From positions 1 through 41,512 of the forward strand of contig CAZUIM010000018.1 in assembly GCA_964620325.1 (NCBI GenBank): a DNA stretch of 41,512 nt, in the 5' to 3' direction. Source of the DNA: CAZMYM01 sp964620325. GTDB taxonomy: Bacteria; Bipolaricaulota; Bipolaricaulia; UBA7950; UBA9294. Positions within the stretch are counted from its first letter, which is position 1; each line of letters starts with the position of its first letter. The notes beneath the pieces are model-generated. The model saw only the letters and a list, made by a program, of their open reading frames with translations, did not search any database and was not told where the DNA came from. Positions 23,569 through 31,631 of this stretch are shown here, in pieces. The position numbers and the translations under genes were made by a program.

Positions 23569-24423
23569 ATGGTCAGTACCGATCCGCTCTCACGATACGA
23601 CGCATTCTTCCTCGACATCGACGGCGTCCTCGTCCGCGAATCGTCGCCGATCGACGGCGCCGCCGACGCGCTTCGCGCCCTTCAGCAACGAGGGAAGACG
23701 CTCTTTCTGACGAACAACTCGACCCGCTCGCGCATCGAGCTCGCCGATCGACTCACCGGTCTCGGATTCGCCGCGGCGCCGGAGGACGTCGTGCCGAGCT
23801 CGTACGTCGCCGCGCGGTACCTGGCCGAGCAGGCCGGACCGACACCCTACTGGATCGTCGGGGAGCCGGGGCTCGACGCCGAGCTTCGCCTCGCCGGTCA
23901 CCGTCCGAGCCGTCGCCCCGAGGAGGCGGAGTGGGTCGTCGCCGGAATCGACTGGACGATCGACTACGCGAAGCTCGCCGATGCGCTCCGCGCCCTCCGT
24001 TCGGGGGCCCGGCTCATCGCGACCAACCGCGACCCGACGTTCCCCGGACGTACGGAGCATCTCCCGGGCGCCGGCGCGATCCTCGGGGCGCTGGAGGGGA
24101 TGGGCTACTCCCCGGAGGTCACCGTCGGCAAACCATCGCCCATCGCGTTCCGCTACGCGCTCGAGAGACTCGGCGACGCGGCTCCGTCCGTTCTGATGAT
24201 CGGCGATCGTTTGGAGACCGACATCGCGGGGGCGAACGCCGCCGGTCTCGAGTCCGCCCTCGTTCTGACCGGCGTCGCCGCGCGCGCCGAGGCGACGACC
24301 GCCGGGATCCAGTTCACCTGGATCGCCGACAGCCTCGCCGCCGTCGCCGCGGGCCGACTCGAGCCCGGCCCCGCCCCGGCGGACGAACGATCATCGAGTA
24401 CGATGCTCCGATCCAAGAGGTGA
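23569..24423 (+). CDS. HAD-IIA (NagD/phosphoglycolate phosphatase-like) hydrolase
   Basis: A 284-residue phosphatase of HAD subfamily IIA. Motif I is FFLDIDGVLV, motif II LFLTNNST, motif III the lysine of VGKPSP and motif IV MIGDRLETDIAGAN. The large cap between residues about 80 and 190 is the IIA cap. Substrate is not determined by sequence (nucleotide or sugar phosphates, phosphoglycolate or p-nitrophenyl phosphate in relatives). It begins 52 bases after mrpD and ends four bases before the ABC ATPase gene. Confidence 0.85.
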   Translation: MVSTDPLSRYDAFFLDIDGVLVRESSPIDGAADALRALQQRGKTLFLTNNSTRSRIELADRLTGLGFAAAPEDVVPSSYVAARYLAEQAGPTPYWIVGEPGLDAELRLAGHRPSRRPEEAEWVVAGIDWTIDYAKLADALRALRSGARLIATNRDPTFPGRTEHLPGAGAILGALEGMGYSPEVTVGKPSPIAFRYALERLGDAAPSVLMIGDRLETDIAGANAAGLESALVLTGVAARAEATTAGIQFTWIADSLAAVAAGRLEPGPAPADERSSSTMLRSKR

Positions 24424-24427
24424 ACCT

Positions 24428-25351
24428 ATGGCCGACTCCCACCTGGTGCGAGTGACCGGTCTCGTCAAGCACTATGGCGAGGTGCGAGCCGTCGACGGCG
24501 TGTCGTTCGACGTCCCGGACGCGTCCGTCTTCACCCTCCTCGGCCCGAACGGTGCCGGGAAGACGACGACGCTCGAAATCCTCGAAGGGATCCGCGAGCC
24601 GGACGCCGGGGAGATTGAGATCTTCGGCCGCCGACTTCGCCGTGTCGATCGCGTGGCGAAACAGCGAATGGGCGTCCTCCTCCAAGAGGGGAACTTCGAG
24701 CCGTACTTGAAGGCACGCGAGGTGGTTCGCCTCTTCGCCTCGTTCTTCGAATCGTCCCGTTCGGTCGACGAGATCCTCGAACGCGTCGCCCTCACCGAGA
24801 AGGCCGGAAGCTACGTCAAGAACCTGTCCGGAGGGCAGAAACAGCGACTGGCGATCGGCGCCGCCTTGGTCAACGACCCGGAGCTCGTCTTCCTCGACGA
24901 GCCGACGACCGGACTCGATCCGCAAGCGAGGCGCAACGTCTGGTCGGTCGTCTCCGATCTTCGTTCGACCGGCGTCGCGATCATTCTGACGACGCACTAC
25001 ATGGAGGAGGCCGAGGCCCTCTCGGACCGTGTCTGCATCATGGATCACGGGAGACTGATCGACCAGGGGACGCCGCGGGAACTGAGCGCCCGCCTCGGGC
25101 AGGAGACGATCATCGAGTTCAACGCCGACGGAATCGATGAGAAGGCTCTCGAGGCGCTCGCAGCCTGCTGCAAGGGTGTTCGCTCGGAGGCCGATCTTGT
25201 CACGGTGGAGACGGAAGATCTCGTGTCGACGATGGAGTCCCTCCTCGCATGGTCGAAGGAACGCCGGATGCCCCTATCGAACATGACCGTCCGCCAGCCG
25301 AACCTCGAAGACGTCTTCCTCTCCATCACCGGACGGAGGTTGCGCGAGTGA
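24428..25351 (+). CDS. ABC-2 type exporter, ATP-binding subunit
   Basis: A 307-residue ATPase of the DrrA/Nod type. Walker A is GPNGAGKTT, the signature LSGGQKQR, Walker B ELVFLDEP, and the switch histidine is in LTTHYMEEAEAL. The last 80 residues form the accessory domain often found in drug- and lantibiotic-export ATPases (PNLEDVFLSITGR). It is co-transcribed with two ABC-2 permeases (start-stop overlaps). Substrate is unknown. Confidence 0.93.
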   Translation: MADSHLVRVTGLVKHYGEVRAVDGVSFDVPDASVFTLLGPNGAGKTTTLEILEGIREPDAGEIEIFGRRLRRVDRVAKQRMGVLLQEGNFEPYLKAREVVRLFASFFESSRSVDEILERVALTEKAGSYVKNLSGGQKQRLAIGAALVNDPELVFLDEPTTGLDPQARRNVWSVVSDLRSTGVAIILTTHYMEEAEALSDRVCIMDHGRLIDQGTPRELSARLGQETIIEFNADGIDEKALEALAACCKGVRSEADLVTVETEDLVSTMESLLAWSKERRMPLSNMTVRQPNLEDVFLSITGRRLRE

Positions 25352-26562
25352 TCGACGTCCTTCTGATCGCCCGTGCCCACCTCCTCACCGCCGTTCGCGA
25401 GCGTGTCACGCTCTTCTGGTTCCTCGTCTTCCCGGTCTTCCTGCTGGTGATCCTCTCTCTCGTCTTCGGCGGCCTCGCCGAGGAAGGCAAGATCAGCTTC
25501 ACCGTCTCCCTCGTCAACTTCGACGGGGAATCGGAGAGCCCCTTCGCCGCGACGATCGAGGGCGTCTTCGAGAACCTCTCCGAGTCGGTCGACCCGGACG
25601 AAGAGCCGCTGTTCAACCTGGTTCGCCCCGACACGAGTGACGAGCTCGAGGCGTTCCTCGACGACGAGATCCTCGCCCTGCGGCGCGGACGTCGAGCCGC
25701 CGTCATCGCGATCCCCGCGGGCTACGGGCGTGCGATTGAACGGAGGCTCGTGACCGGCAGGGGAGACGGTGGACCGGATGACCCCGCCTTGGCGGTCTAT
25801 CGCAGCGAGGGGAACGCCTCGTCGGACATGGCGATTCAACTCGTCGAACAGGTGCTCGCCGGAGTCGACCGCGAGATCCTGACGCGAACCGCTCGCTTCG
25901 ATCCGGCCGCCTCGATCCCCCGAGAGACGACCTGGGTCGGCTCGGCGGAGGGACAGACGCGATACATCGACTACCTCCTCCCAGGTATCCTGCTGATGGG
26001 CTTCTTCGTCAACGGGCTGTTCGGGATCCCCGGGGCGATCCTCTTCTCCCGTGAACAGCGCATCCTGCGACGCTACTGGGTGACGCCTCTCACCGTCCCC
26101 TGTTACCTGGCGGGACTGTCGATCGGCCACCTCGCGCTCTGCGCGGTCCAGTTCGCCATCCTCTATGCCATCGGCCGATTCGCCCTCGGCGCCTCGATCT
26201 CCTTCGCCGCCTTCGGTCCGGCGTTCCTCCTCGTGCTTGCCGCGGCGACGTTCATGGCGTTCGGCTTCCTCATCGCGTCCCTCGCGAAGACGGGGAACGC
26301 CGGCATGGCGATCGCCAACATCCTCAACATGCCGATGATGTTCCTCTCCGCCCTTTTCTTCCCGGTCTCGAACCTCCCCGCCTTTCTGAGGGGCATCGTC
26401 TACGTGAATCCGCTCAGTTACCTCGCCGACGGGCTCCGGGCGAGCGTCGGCGTCGAATCGGGAGTCTTCCCGACGAGCCTCGTGATCGGCGTTCCGTTCG
26501 CCTGGATCGCTCTCTCCTCGGCGGTCAGCGCGTGGCGCCTCCGATGGGACGTGGGACGATGA
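25348..26562 (+). CDS. ABC-2 type exporter permease
   Basis: A 404-residue permease with an N-terminal helix (FWFLVFPVFLLVILSLVF), a 200-residue extracytoplasmic loop and five C-terminal helices typical of ABC2_membrane_3 (YIDYLLPGILLMGF, then NPLSYLADGLRA). The start is GTG overlapping the ATPase stop. A heterodimer with the following permease is likely. Confidence 0.9.
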   Translation: MIDVLLIARAHLLTAVRERVTLFWFLVFPVFLLVILSLVFGGLAEEGKISFTVSLVNFDGESESPFAATIEGVFENLSESVDPDEEPLFNLVRPDTSDELEAFLDDEILALRRGRRAAVIAIPAGYGRAIERRLVTGRGDGGPDDPALAVYRSEGNASSDMAIQLVEQVLAGVDREILTRTARFDPAASIPRETTWVGSAEGQTRYIDYLLPGILLMGFFVNGLFGIPGAILFSREQRILRRYWVTPLTVPCYLAGLSIGHLALCAVQFAILYAIGRFALGASISFAAFGPAFLLVLAAATFMAFGFLIASLAKTGNAGMAIANILNMPMMFLSALFFPVSNLPAFLRGIVYVNPLSYLADGLRASVGVESGVFPTSLVIGVPFAWIALSSAVSAWRLRWDVGR

Positions 26563-27626
26563 CCGCCTTTGTCGCTCTCGTCCGGGCCGAAGCGGCGATC
26601 TTCCTTCGCGACAAGGCCGCCGTCTTCTTCACGTTCCTGTTCCCGCTGATCTTCATCCTGATCTTCGGGTTCGTGATGGGCGACGTCGACTCGCCGACCG
26701 CGACACTCGGGATGCACGCTTCAACGACCGCCGATCTCTCCTCGCTTCGTCCGGTGCTCGAACGGAGTGCCGTCGAACGGATCGAGGAGTTCGAGTCGCG
26801 GGGCGAACTCGAAACGGCGGTCACCGAGCGTTCGATCGACTTCGGCCTCGTCTGGAACGGCGAAGCACTCGAGTTCCTCTACCATCCGAATCGGGTTCAA
26901 GAGAACTACGCCTTCGGACAACTCGCCTCGGGGATTGCAGACGCCTTCGACCTGAGGCGGCAGGGGCTCGCGCCGATCCTCTCGGTCGAGACGATCCACG
27001 TAGGGAGCGAGGCCTCGACCCGATGGTTCAACCAGATGGTCCCCGGCGTCATCGCGTTTTCGATCCTCGCCTCCGGCCTGTTCGCCGTCTCCGGCCACCT
27101 GACGGGAATGAAGGAGCGCAGAACCCTCGATCGGATGATCGTCACGCCGATGCCGCCGGTCGCCCTCCTCGCCGCCATCGCGACGGTGCGGCTCATCGTC
27201 GTCTACGTTTCGACCCTCATCACAATCCTGATCAGCGTTGCAATCTTCGATCTGGCCTTCTCGATCAACTGGTTCCAGTTCACCGTCCTCGTCGCGTGCT
27301 CGACCCTTGGGACGATGGGCCTCGGAACGATCATCGCGCTCGTCGTCCGGAAGCCGTCGAGTGCGGGCAACGTCGCCAACATTCTCGCGATGGTCATGAT
27401 GTTCCTCTCCGGGATCTACTTCCCGTTGGAGTTCATGCCCGGCTTCCTCCGCGCCCTGAGCCGCGGTCTCCCGCTGACGTACATGGCGGATGCGATGCGT
27501 TTCGCGACCGGGGTTTCCGACATGTCGACGATGAGATTCTGGGCGATCGTCGTCTCGCTGCTCGGAATCGCCGTCGTTCTCTTCCCGATTCTCGGACGTT
27601 ACGTCGTCCGCCCGCAGCGCGCGTAG
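26559..27626 (+). CDS. ABC-2 type exporter permease, second subunit
   Basis: A 355-residue paralogue of the preceding permease: N-terminal helix FFTFLFPLIFILIFGFVM, a shorter outer loop, then the five-helix core with NQMVPGVIAFSILASGLF and GLPLTYMADAMRFATG. It starts at an ATGA overlap. Position and pairing show it completes the transporter. Confidence 0.9.
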   Translation: MTAFVALVRAEAAIFLRDKAAVFFTFLFPLIFILIFGFVMGDVDSPTATLGMHASTTADLSSLRPVLERSAVERIEEFESRGELETAVTERSIDFGLVWNGEALEFLYHPNRVQENYAFGQLASGIADAFDLRRQGLAPILSVETIHVGSEASTRWFNQMVPGVIAFSILASGLFAVSGHLTGMKERRTLDRMIVTPMPPVALLAAIATVRLIVVYVSTLITILISVAIFDLAFSINWFQFTVLVACSTLGTMGLGTIIALVVRKPSSAGNVANILAMVMMFLSGIYFPLEFMPGFLRALSRGLPLTYMADAMRFATGVSDMSTMRFWAIVVSLLGIAVVLFPILGRYVVRPQRA

Positions 27627-27650
27627 ACGCAAATCGCTCCCCGACTCGCT

Positions 27651-28115
27651 CTAGGCGATTCCGAACAGGCGGAAGACGCCGAGACTGGCTACCAAGACGA
27701 GGATTCCGGCGATCACGACGCCGAGTGCGATCAGCCGGAGGGACCGTCCGAACGGAAGGCCGAGGAGGACCGACGCGATGGCGCCGGTCCACGCCCCCGT
27801 CCCGGGGAGTGGAATCGCCACCAAAAGGATCAGCCCGATCGCGCCGAACCGCTCGACCAGCCGACCTTTTCGGCGCGTACGTGTGAGAATCGCGTCGATG
27901 ATTCGTTCCGTCGGCGGCCATCGGCGCAGAAGGCGTTCGCCCTGACGGAACCCGAGGAGGAGGATCGGCACGACGATCAGGTTCGCCCCGATCGCCAGGG
28001 TGAACGCGGCGGCGGGGTGAAGCCCACGAGCGATCGCGTACGGAAGCCCGCCGCGCAGTTCCGCGATCGGAGCGGCCGACAGCCCGAGGGTGATCATGTA
28101 GTCGATCGCCGTCAC
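27651..28115 (-). CDS. small multidrug-export-like membrane protein (COG2426)
   Basis: A 154-residue integral membrane protein resembling the COG2426 family annotated as putative small multidrug export. Seen features are APIAELRGGLPYAIARG near the N-terminus and VAIPLPGTGAWTGAIASVLLG near residue 105, both family hallmarks. Export activity is poorly supported in the literature, so the label is tentative. I set the GTG at 28115 as start, with ATG 28097 as the alternative; the gene's 5' end is divergent from cysS. Confidence 0.7.
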   Translation of the reverse strand: MTAIDYMITLGLSAAPIAELRGGLPYAIARGLHPAAAFTLAIGANLIVVPILLLGFRQGERLLRRWPPTERIIDAILTRTRRKGRLVERFGAIGLILLVAIPLPGTGAWTGAIASVLLGLPFGRSLRLIALGVVIAGILVLVASLGVFRLFGIA

Positions 28116-28169
28116 GCCTAGCAGTGTAGCAGCAGTGCGCAACCCATGGTACCGGGAAAGCCCGCCGCC

Positions 28170-28189
28170 TATAATCGTCCGCAAGGAGG
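28170..28189 (+). promoter_or_regulatory. cysS -10 box and ribosome binding site
   Basis: A consensus TATAAT at 28170-28175 is followed by AAGGAGG at 28183-28189 and the cysS ATG at 28199. No convincing -35 box stands at the expected distance. The leader would be under 20 bases. Confidence 0.55.
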
Positions 28190-28198
28190 GGGGCACAG

Positions 28199-29626
28199 AT
28201 GAAACTCCACAATACCCTGACGAGAACGAGCGAGCCGTTCGTTCCTCGTGACGGCCGGACCGTGGGGATGTACGTCTGTGGCCCCACCGTCTACGATCAC
28301 ATCCACATTGGGAACGTTCGCCCGATCATCGTCTTCGACGCCCTCCGCCGGTACATGGAGGCGTTCAAGGGTTGGAGCGTCATTCACGTACAGAACGTCA
28401 CCGACGTCGATGACAAGCTGATCCGCCGATCGTCCGAGACGGGCCGACCGGTCGAGGAGATCGCCAAGACATACACGGACGCGTTCTTCGATCTCCTCGA
28501 TGGGTTGAACGTCCTCCCTCCGACCCACAGCCCGGTGGCGACGGAGCATATCGACGGGATGATCGCCCTCATCGAAGACCTCGTCGAAAAGGAGTTCGCC
28601 TACGAGGCCGACGGAGACGTCTACTTTCGCGTCGCCGCCCTTCCCAACTACGGCAAGCTGTCCGGCCGGAGACTCGACGATCAAGAGATCGGGGCACGGG
28701 TCGAAGCCTCTGAGCAGAAGGAGAATCCGCTCGACTTCACGCTCTGGAAGGACGCGAAACCGGGCGAGCCGAAGTGGCCTTCCCCGTGGGGAGACGGTCG
28801 CCCGGGCTGGCACACCGAGTGTGTTGTCCTATCGTACGAGTACCTGGAGGACCATCTCGACATCCACGCCGGGGGGAACGATCTGATCTTCCCCCACCAT
28901 GAGAACGAGATCGCTCAGGCCGAGGCTTCGCGCGGGAAGCCCTTCTTTCGATTCTGGCTCCACAACGGAATGCTCTCTCTCGCCGGCGAAAAGATGTCGA
29001 AGTCACTCGGCAACTTCGAGTACGCCTACCGCGTCCTCGAGCGCTTCGACGCCGAGACCATCCGATACTTCTATCTGTCCCGTCACTACCGGAAACCTCT
29101 CGCCTATTCCGAGGACGGCCTCCGTGAAGCAGGCGTGGCCCTCTCGCGCATCCGAACGCTGATCGACGATGTCGAAGCAGAATTGCGGAGCGGCGGCCCG
29201 AGTGAGCTCGGTGAGCCCGGGCGACGGTTCGTCGAATCGCTCCGTTCGTATCGGACCCGCTACGTCGAGGCGATGGACGACGACCTGAACACGGTCGGAG
29301 GGATCGGCGTCATCCAGGAGCTCGTCGCCGAGGCGAACCGGTTTCGCCGTGACGCCGAAGGAGCCGATCGTCTCGCACTCCGGAGCGCGGTCGACCTGAT
29401 CCGCGAACTCGGCAACCCGCTCGGGCTCTTCCGTCTCCGCGATGCCGGCTCGGGTGATGCCGTCACGGCGGAGGCCGAGCTGATCTCACTCCTCCTCGAC
29501 CTCCGCGAACAGCTCAGATCGAAGAAGGAGTTCGAACTCGCCGACTCGATCCGCGATCGGCTCGGCGCCATGGGATTCGTTCTGAAGGATGGTCCGGACG
29601 GAACGATCTGGACCCGAGCGAGCTAG
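28199..29626 (+). CDS. cysS: cysteinyl-tRNA synthetase
   Basis: Class I synthetase charging tRNA-Cys. The HIGH motif appears as HIHIGNVRP and KMSKS as GEKMSKSLGN. Zinc ligands are in YVCGPTVYD, WHTECVVLS and NDLIFPHHENE. Length is 475 residues. Its stop TAG lies within the same CTAG as the stop of the convergent HAD gene. Confidence 0.96.
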   Translation: MKLHNTLTRTSEPFVPRDGRTVGMYVCGPTVYDHIHIGNVRPIIVFDALRRYMEAFKGWSVIHVQNVTDVDDKLIRRSSETGRPVEEIAKTYTDAFFDLLDGLNVLPPTHSPVATEHIDGMIALIEDLVEKEFAYEADGDVYFRVAALPNYGKLSGRRLDDQEIGARVEASEQKENPLDFTLWKDAKPGEPKWPSPWGDGRPGWHTECVVLSYEYLEDHLDIHAGGNDLIFPHHENEIAQAEASRGKPFFRFWLHNGMLSLAGEKMSKSLGNFEYAYRVLERFDAETIRYFYLSRHYRKPLAYSEDGLREAGVALSRIRTLIDDVEAELRSGGPSELGEPGRRFVESLRSYRTRYVEAMDDDLNTVGGIGVIQELVAEANRFRRDAEGADRLALRSAVDLIRELGNPLGLFRLRDAGSGDAVTAEAELISLLLDLREQLRSKKEFELADSIRDRLGAMGFVLKDGPDGTIWTRAS

Positions 29627-30246
29627 CCTCGGCTCCCGTCGGACGGAGACTCAAGCAGACCGGCGATCAACGCCCGCACCTGGGCCAGGTCCCTCGCCTC
29701 GTGATGCGGCGCGTCCGCCGGAACGTGTGCCTTCATCCACGCCGGCGTCCCGACCAGGATCGTTTCGGGGATCCCCGCCGCGGCCGCCGCGATCAGATCG
29801 AGGTGCGCGTCGCCGATCACGAGGGCCTCGGCCGGAGGAACGCCGAGTCGGTCGAGGGCCGCGAGGAAGAGATCGGGCGCCGGCTTCCATCGACCGTCGT
29901 CTCGCGCGAGAACGAGATCGAAGTGAAGATCGTGTTTCGACAGAACCGTCTCGACGCTTCCTCGCGAGTTGTTCGTGATCAGCGCACAGCGAACGCCACG
30001 GCTGTGGAGCAGGTCGAGCAGTTCCTCGGTTCCGTCGATCAGCGTCCCGTCTCTCGCCCCGCGGGCCTCCGCGTCGTGGAGAAGTCGCGTTCCGCGTTCC
30101 CGAACGTCTCCGGGCGCGTCCGCAAGTTGCTCGAGGATCGGGCGCCCGTCCCACGGAAGGTCGATCTCGCGACGTAGCCTGCGCCAGTCGATTCCGGAGT
30201 CGTAGATCGTCCCGTCCATGTCGAACAGCGCAGCACGAATTGTCAT
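29623..30246 (-). CDS. HAD family hydrolase (phosphoglycolate phosphatase/Gph-like)
   Basis: A 207-residue HAD phosphatase with a small alpha-helical cap. Motif I is ALFDMDGTIYDS, motif II ALITNNSRGS, motif III the lysine in WKPAPDLF and motif IV VIGDAHLDLIAA. The cap falls between about residues 15 and 80. The substrate is not identifiable; a phosphoglycolate- or nucleotide-phosphatase role is possible. Start at ATG 30246; the reading frame continues upstream but would overlap the preceding gene. It is unrelated to the HAD-IIA gene at 23569. Confidence 0.85.
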   Translation of the reverse strand: MTIRAALFDMDGTIYDSGIDWRRLRREIDLPWDGRPILEQLADAPGDVRERGTRLLHDAEARGARDGTLIDGTEELLDLLHSRGVRCALITNNSRGSVETVLSKHDLHFDLVLARDDGRWKPAPDLFLAALDRLGVPPAEALVIGDAHLDLIAAAAAGIPETILVGTPAWMKAHVPADAPHHEARDLAQVRALIAGLLESPSDGSRG

Positions 30247-30296
30247 GATGTCATGGTCCCCGCAACGGCGGTGCGACGCCGCGCGCGATCTGCCGG

Positions 30297-31085
30297 CTAT
30301 CGGCTGTTTCGGACGTGCAGCCTGATCTGATCGGTGTAGCGAACGCCGGCCTCGTCGGTGATCACCAGCGTGATCCAGACGTCCTCGCCGTACGGAGAGT
30401 AGACCGCCGGCGCGAAGTAGAGCGGATCGCTCACGTTCGGATTCAGGAACCTCCCGTTCGAGGCGGCCCACTCGAATCGGACGGCCGAACAGACCGGCTG
30501 ATGGGCCGTCGAATGGAGCTGAACGAATCCGCACTCATCGATACAGACTGGGACATTCCGGTTGATGCCGGGCCGTTCGCGCTCCGCCCGCTCACACGGA
30601 TCTCGACAGACGGACGCCGGCCACGCGCACGCCGGGTCGGCGCACGGGGAGACCGGCCTCCCGCAACCGCCGACCAGCCCTTGCGACGTGGATGCCGGCG
30701 CTGAAGGCGTGTACGTACGGGTCGTCTCGACACGCGGACAGACGGAATAGCCGGGCCTCGTGCACGGGGACACAGGCGAGCCGCACCCGCCGGCGATCCG
30801 GACCGACTCGACAGTGACCGTCGTCGCCGGCGGAACCGATCCACAGGGCCCCCACGAAGTCGACGGCGGAACGTACGAGATCCTCGAAGCCTCGGTGGTC
30901 GATACGGTCGCCTGCACCGGTTCCCAGTACTGAGTCGACGTTGTCTCAGCGACCGTCTCCTCGGCGCCGACCGTCGCTTCGGCGACCCCCTCCGCGGGGG
31001 CCGACTCAGCCGAACCGAGAAGAAGCAACAGCCCGAGGCCGACAGCAACGACGGTTAGCGCCACCAGCAAGAACGAGTTGTTCAT
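30297..31085 (-). CDS. cysteine-rich exported protein with Ig-like C-terminus
   Basis: A 262-residue protein I do not recognise. An N-terminal hydrophobic stretch (FLLVALTVVAVGLGLLLLLG) is a signal peptide or anchor, with no lipobox. A Thr/Glu-rich linker follows, then a Cys/Pro-rich middle containing a repeated GGCGxPVSPC motif (GGCGSPVSPC and GGCGRPVSPC) with about 15 cysteines between residues 80 and 200. The last 65 residues (FEWAASNGRF, then VWITLVITDEAGVRYTD) look like a PKD/bacterial Ig-like domain. The cysteines suggest disulfides or metal binding outside the cytoplasm. GGGAGGGG precedes the ATG and a promoter lies at 31151-31179. Confidence 0.75.
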   Translation of the reverse strand: MNNSFLLVALTVVAVGLGLLLLLGSAESAPAEGVAEATVGAEETVAETTSTQYWEPVQATVSTTEASRISYVPPSTSWGPCGSVPPATTVTVESVRIAGGCGSPVSPCTRPGYSVCPRVETTRTYTPSAPASTSQGLVGGCGRPVSPCADPACAWPASVCRDPCERAERERPGINRNVPVCIDECGFVQLHSTAHQPVCSAVRFEWAASNGRFLNPNVSDPLYFAPAVYSPYGEDVWITLVITDEAGVRYTDQIRLHVRNSR

Positions 31086-31150
31086 TCCCGCACCCCTCCC
31101 AATCGCTTCTCCCCTCAGGATTCTTCACATCGACCCCGGAAACCCAATCC

Positions 31151-31179
31151 AGACTACATCGCTGGGGGATCGAAGTCAA
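31151..31179 (-). promoter_or_regulatory. promoter of the cysteine-rich protein gene
   Basis: Minus strand TTGACT (31179-31174) and TAGTCT (31156-31151) are 17 bp apart. The start codon is about 65 bases downstream. The interval 31086-31269 holds nothing else I can identify. Confidence 0.6.
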
Positions 31180-31269
31180 CGGGCGTGGGAACGGATCGCG
31201 CGTCGCCGGAGCTCGGACGGACGTAGGCGGCGGTGCCTCGTAGACGGCGGATGTACAGAAAACATCCTG

Positions 31270-31566
31270 CTATTTCAGAATGCGGAACAGGTCCACGGGA
31301 CCGAACGCCAGTCGGAAGAGGGCTCGTTCGATGAGCACCCCGACACGCTCGCGTGTGCCCTGTTGTTCCGCCGGCCGCCACCGCATCGAGATCACCGACA
31401 CCGAGAGTGCGACCGGGACCGCTCCGCTCGAAGGAGCCGTGGCCGGAATCGCGGGGACACACGTCCCGCACGTTGAGCCGGCCATCCGGCGATGCCGCGC
31501 GTCCGGTCTGCGTGAGGTCCACGCCGGGACGAAGCTCCAGTTGCCGATCGATCCCACGTCGCTCAT
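31270..31566 (-). CDS. possible small hypothetical protein
   Basis: An open frame of 98 codons downstream of the ABC exporter genes on the same strand, with high GC at third positions. It starts MSDVGSIGNWSFVPAW and ends ALFRLAFGPVDLFRILK. No family is recognised. The ribosome site before the ATG is weak, although GGAGGAGG lies about 40 bases upstream, so an unusual start further up is possible. Treat as uncertain; this 545-base gap otherwise appears empty. Confidence 0.35.
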   Translation of the reverse strand: MSDVGSIGNWSFVPAWTSRRPDARHRRMAGSTCGTCVPAIPATAPSSGAVPVALSVSVISMRWRPAEQQGTRERVGVLIERALFRLAFGPVDLFRILK

Positions 31567-31631
31567 CTGCCAGGCTGCGTGTCCCCTTGCGGCCGTCGTC
31601 GCCAGCCCTCCTCCGATCCTTGCGGTCGATC

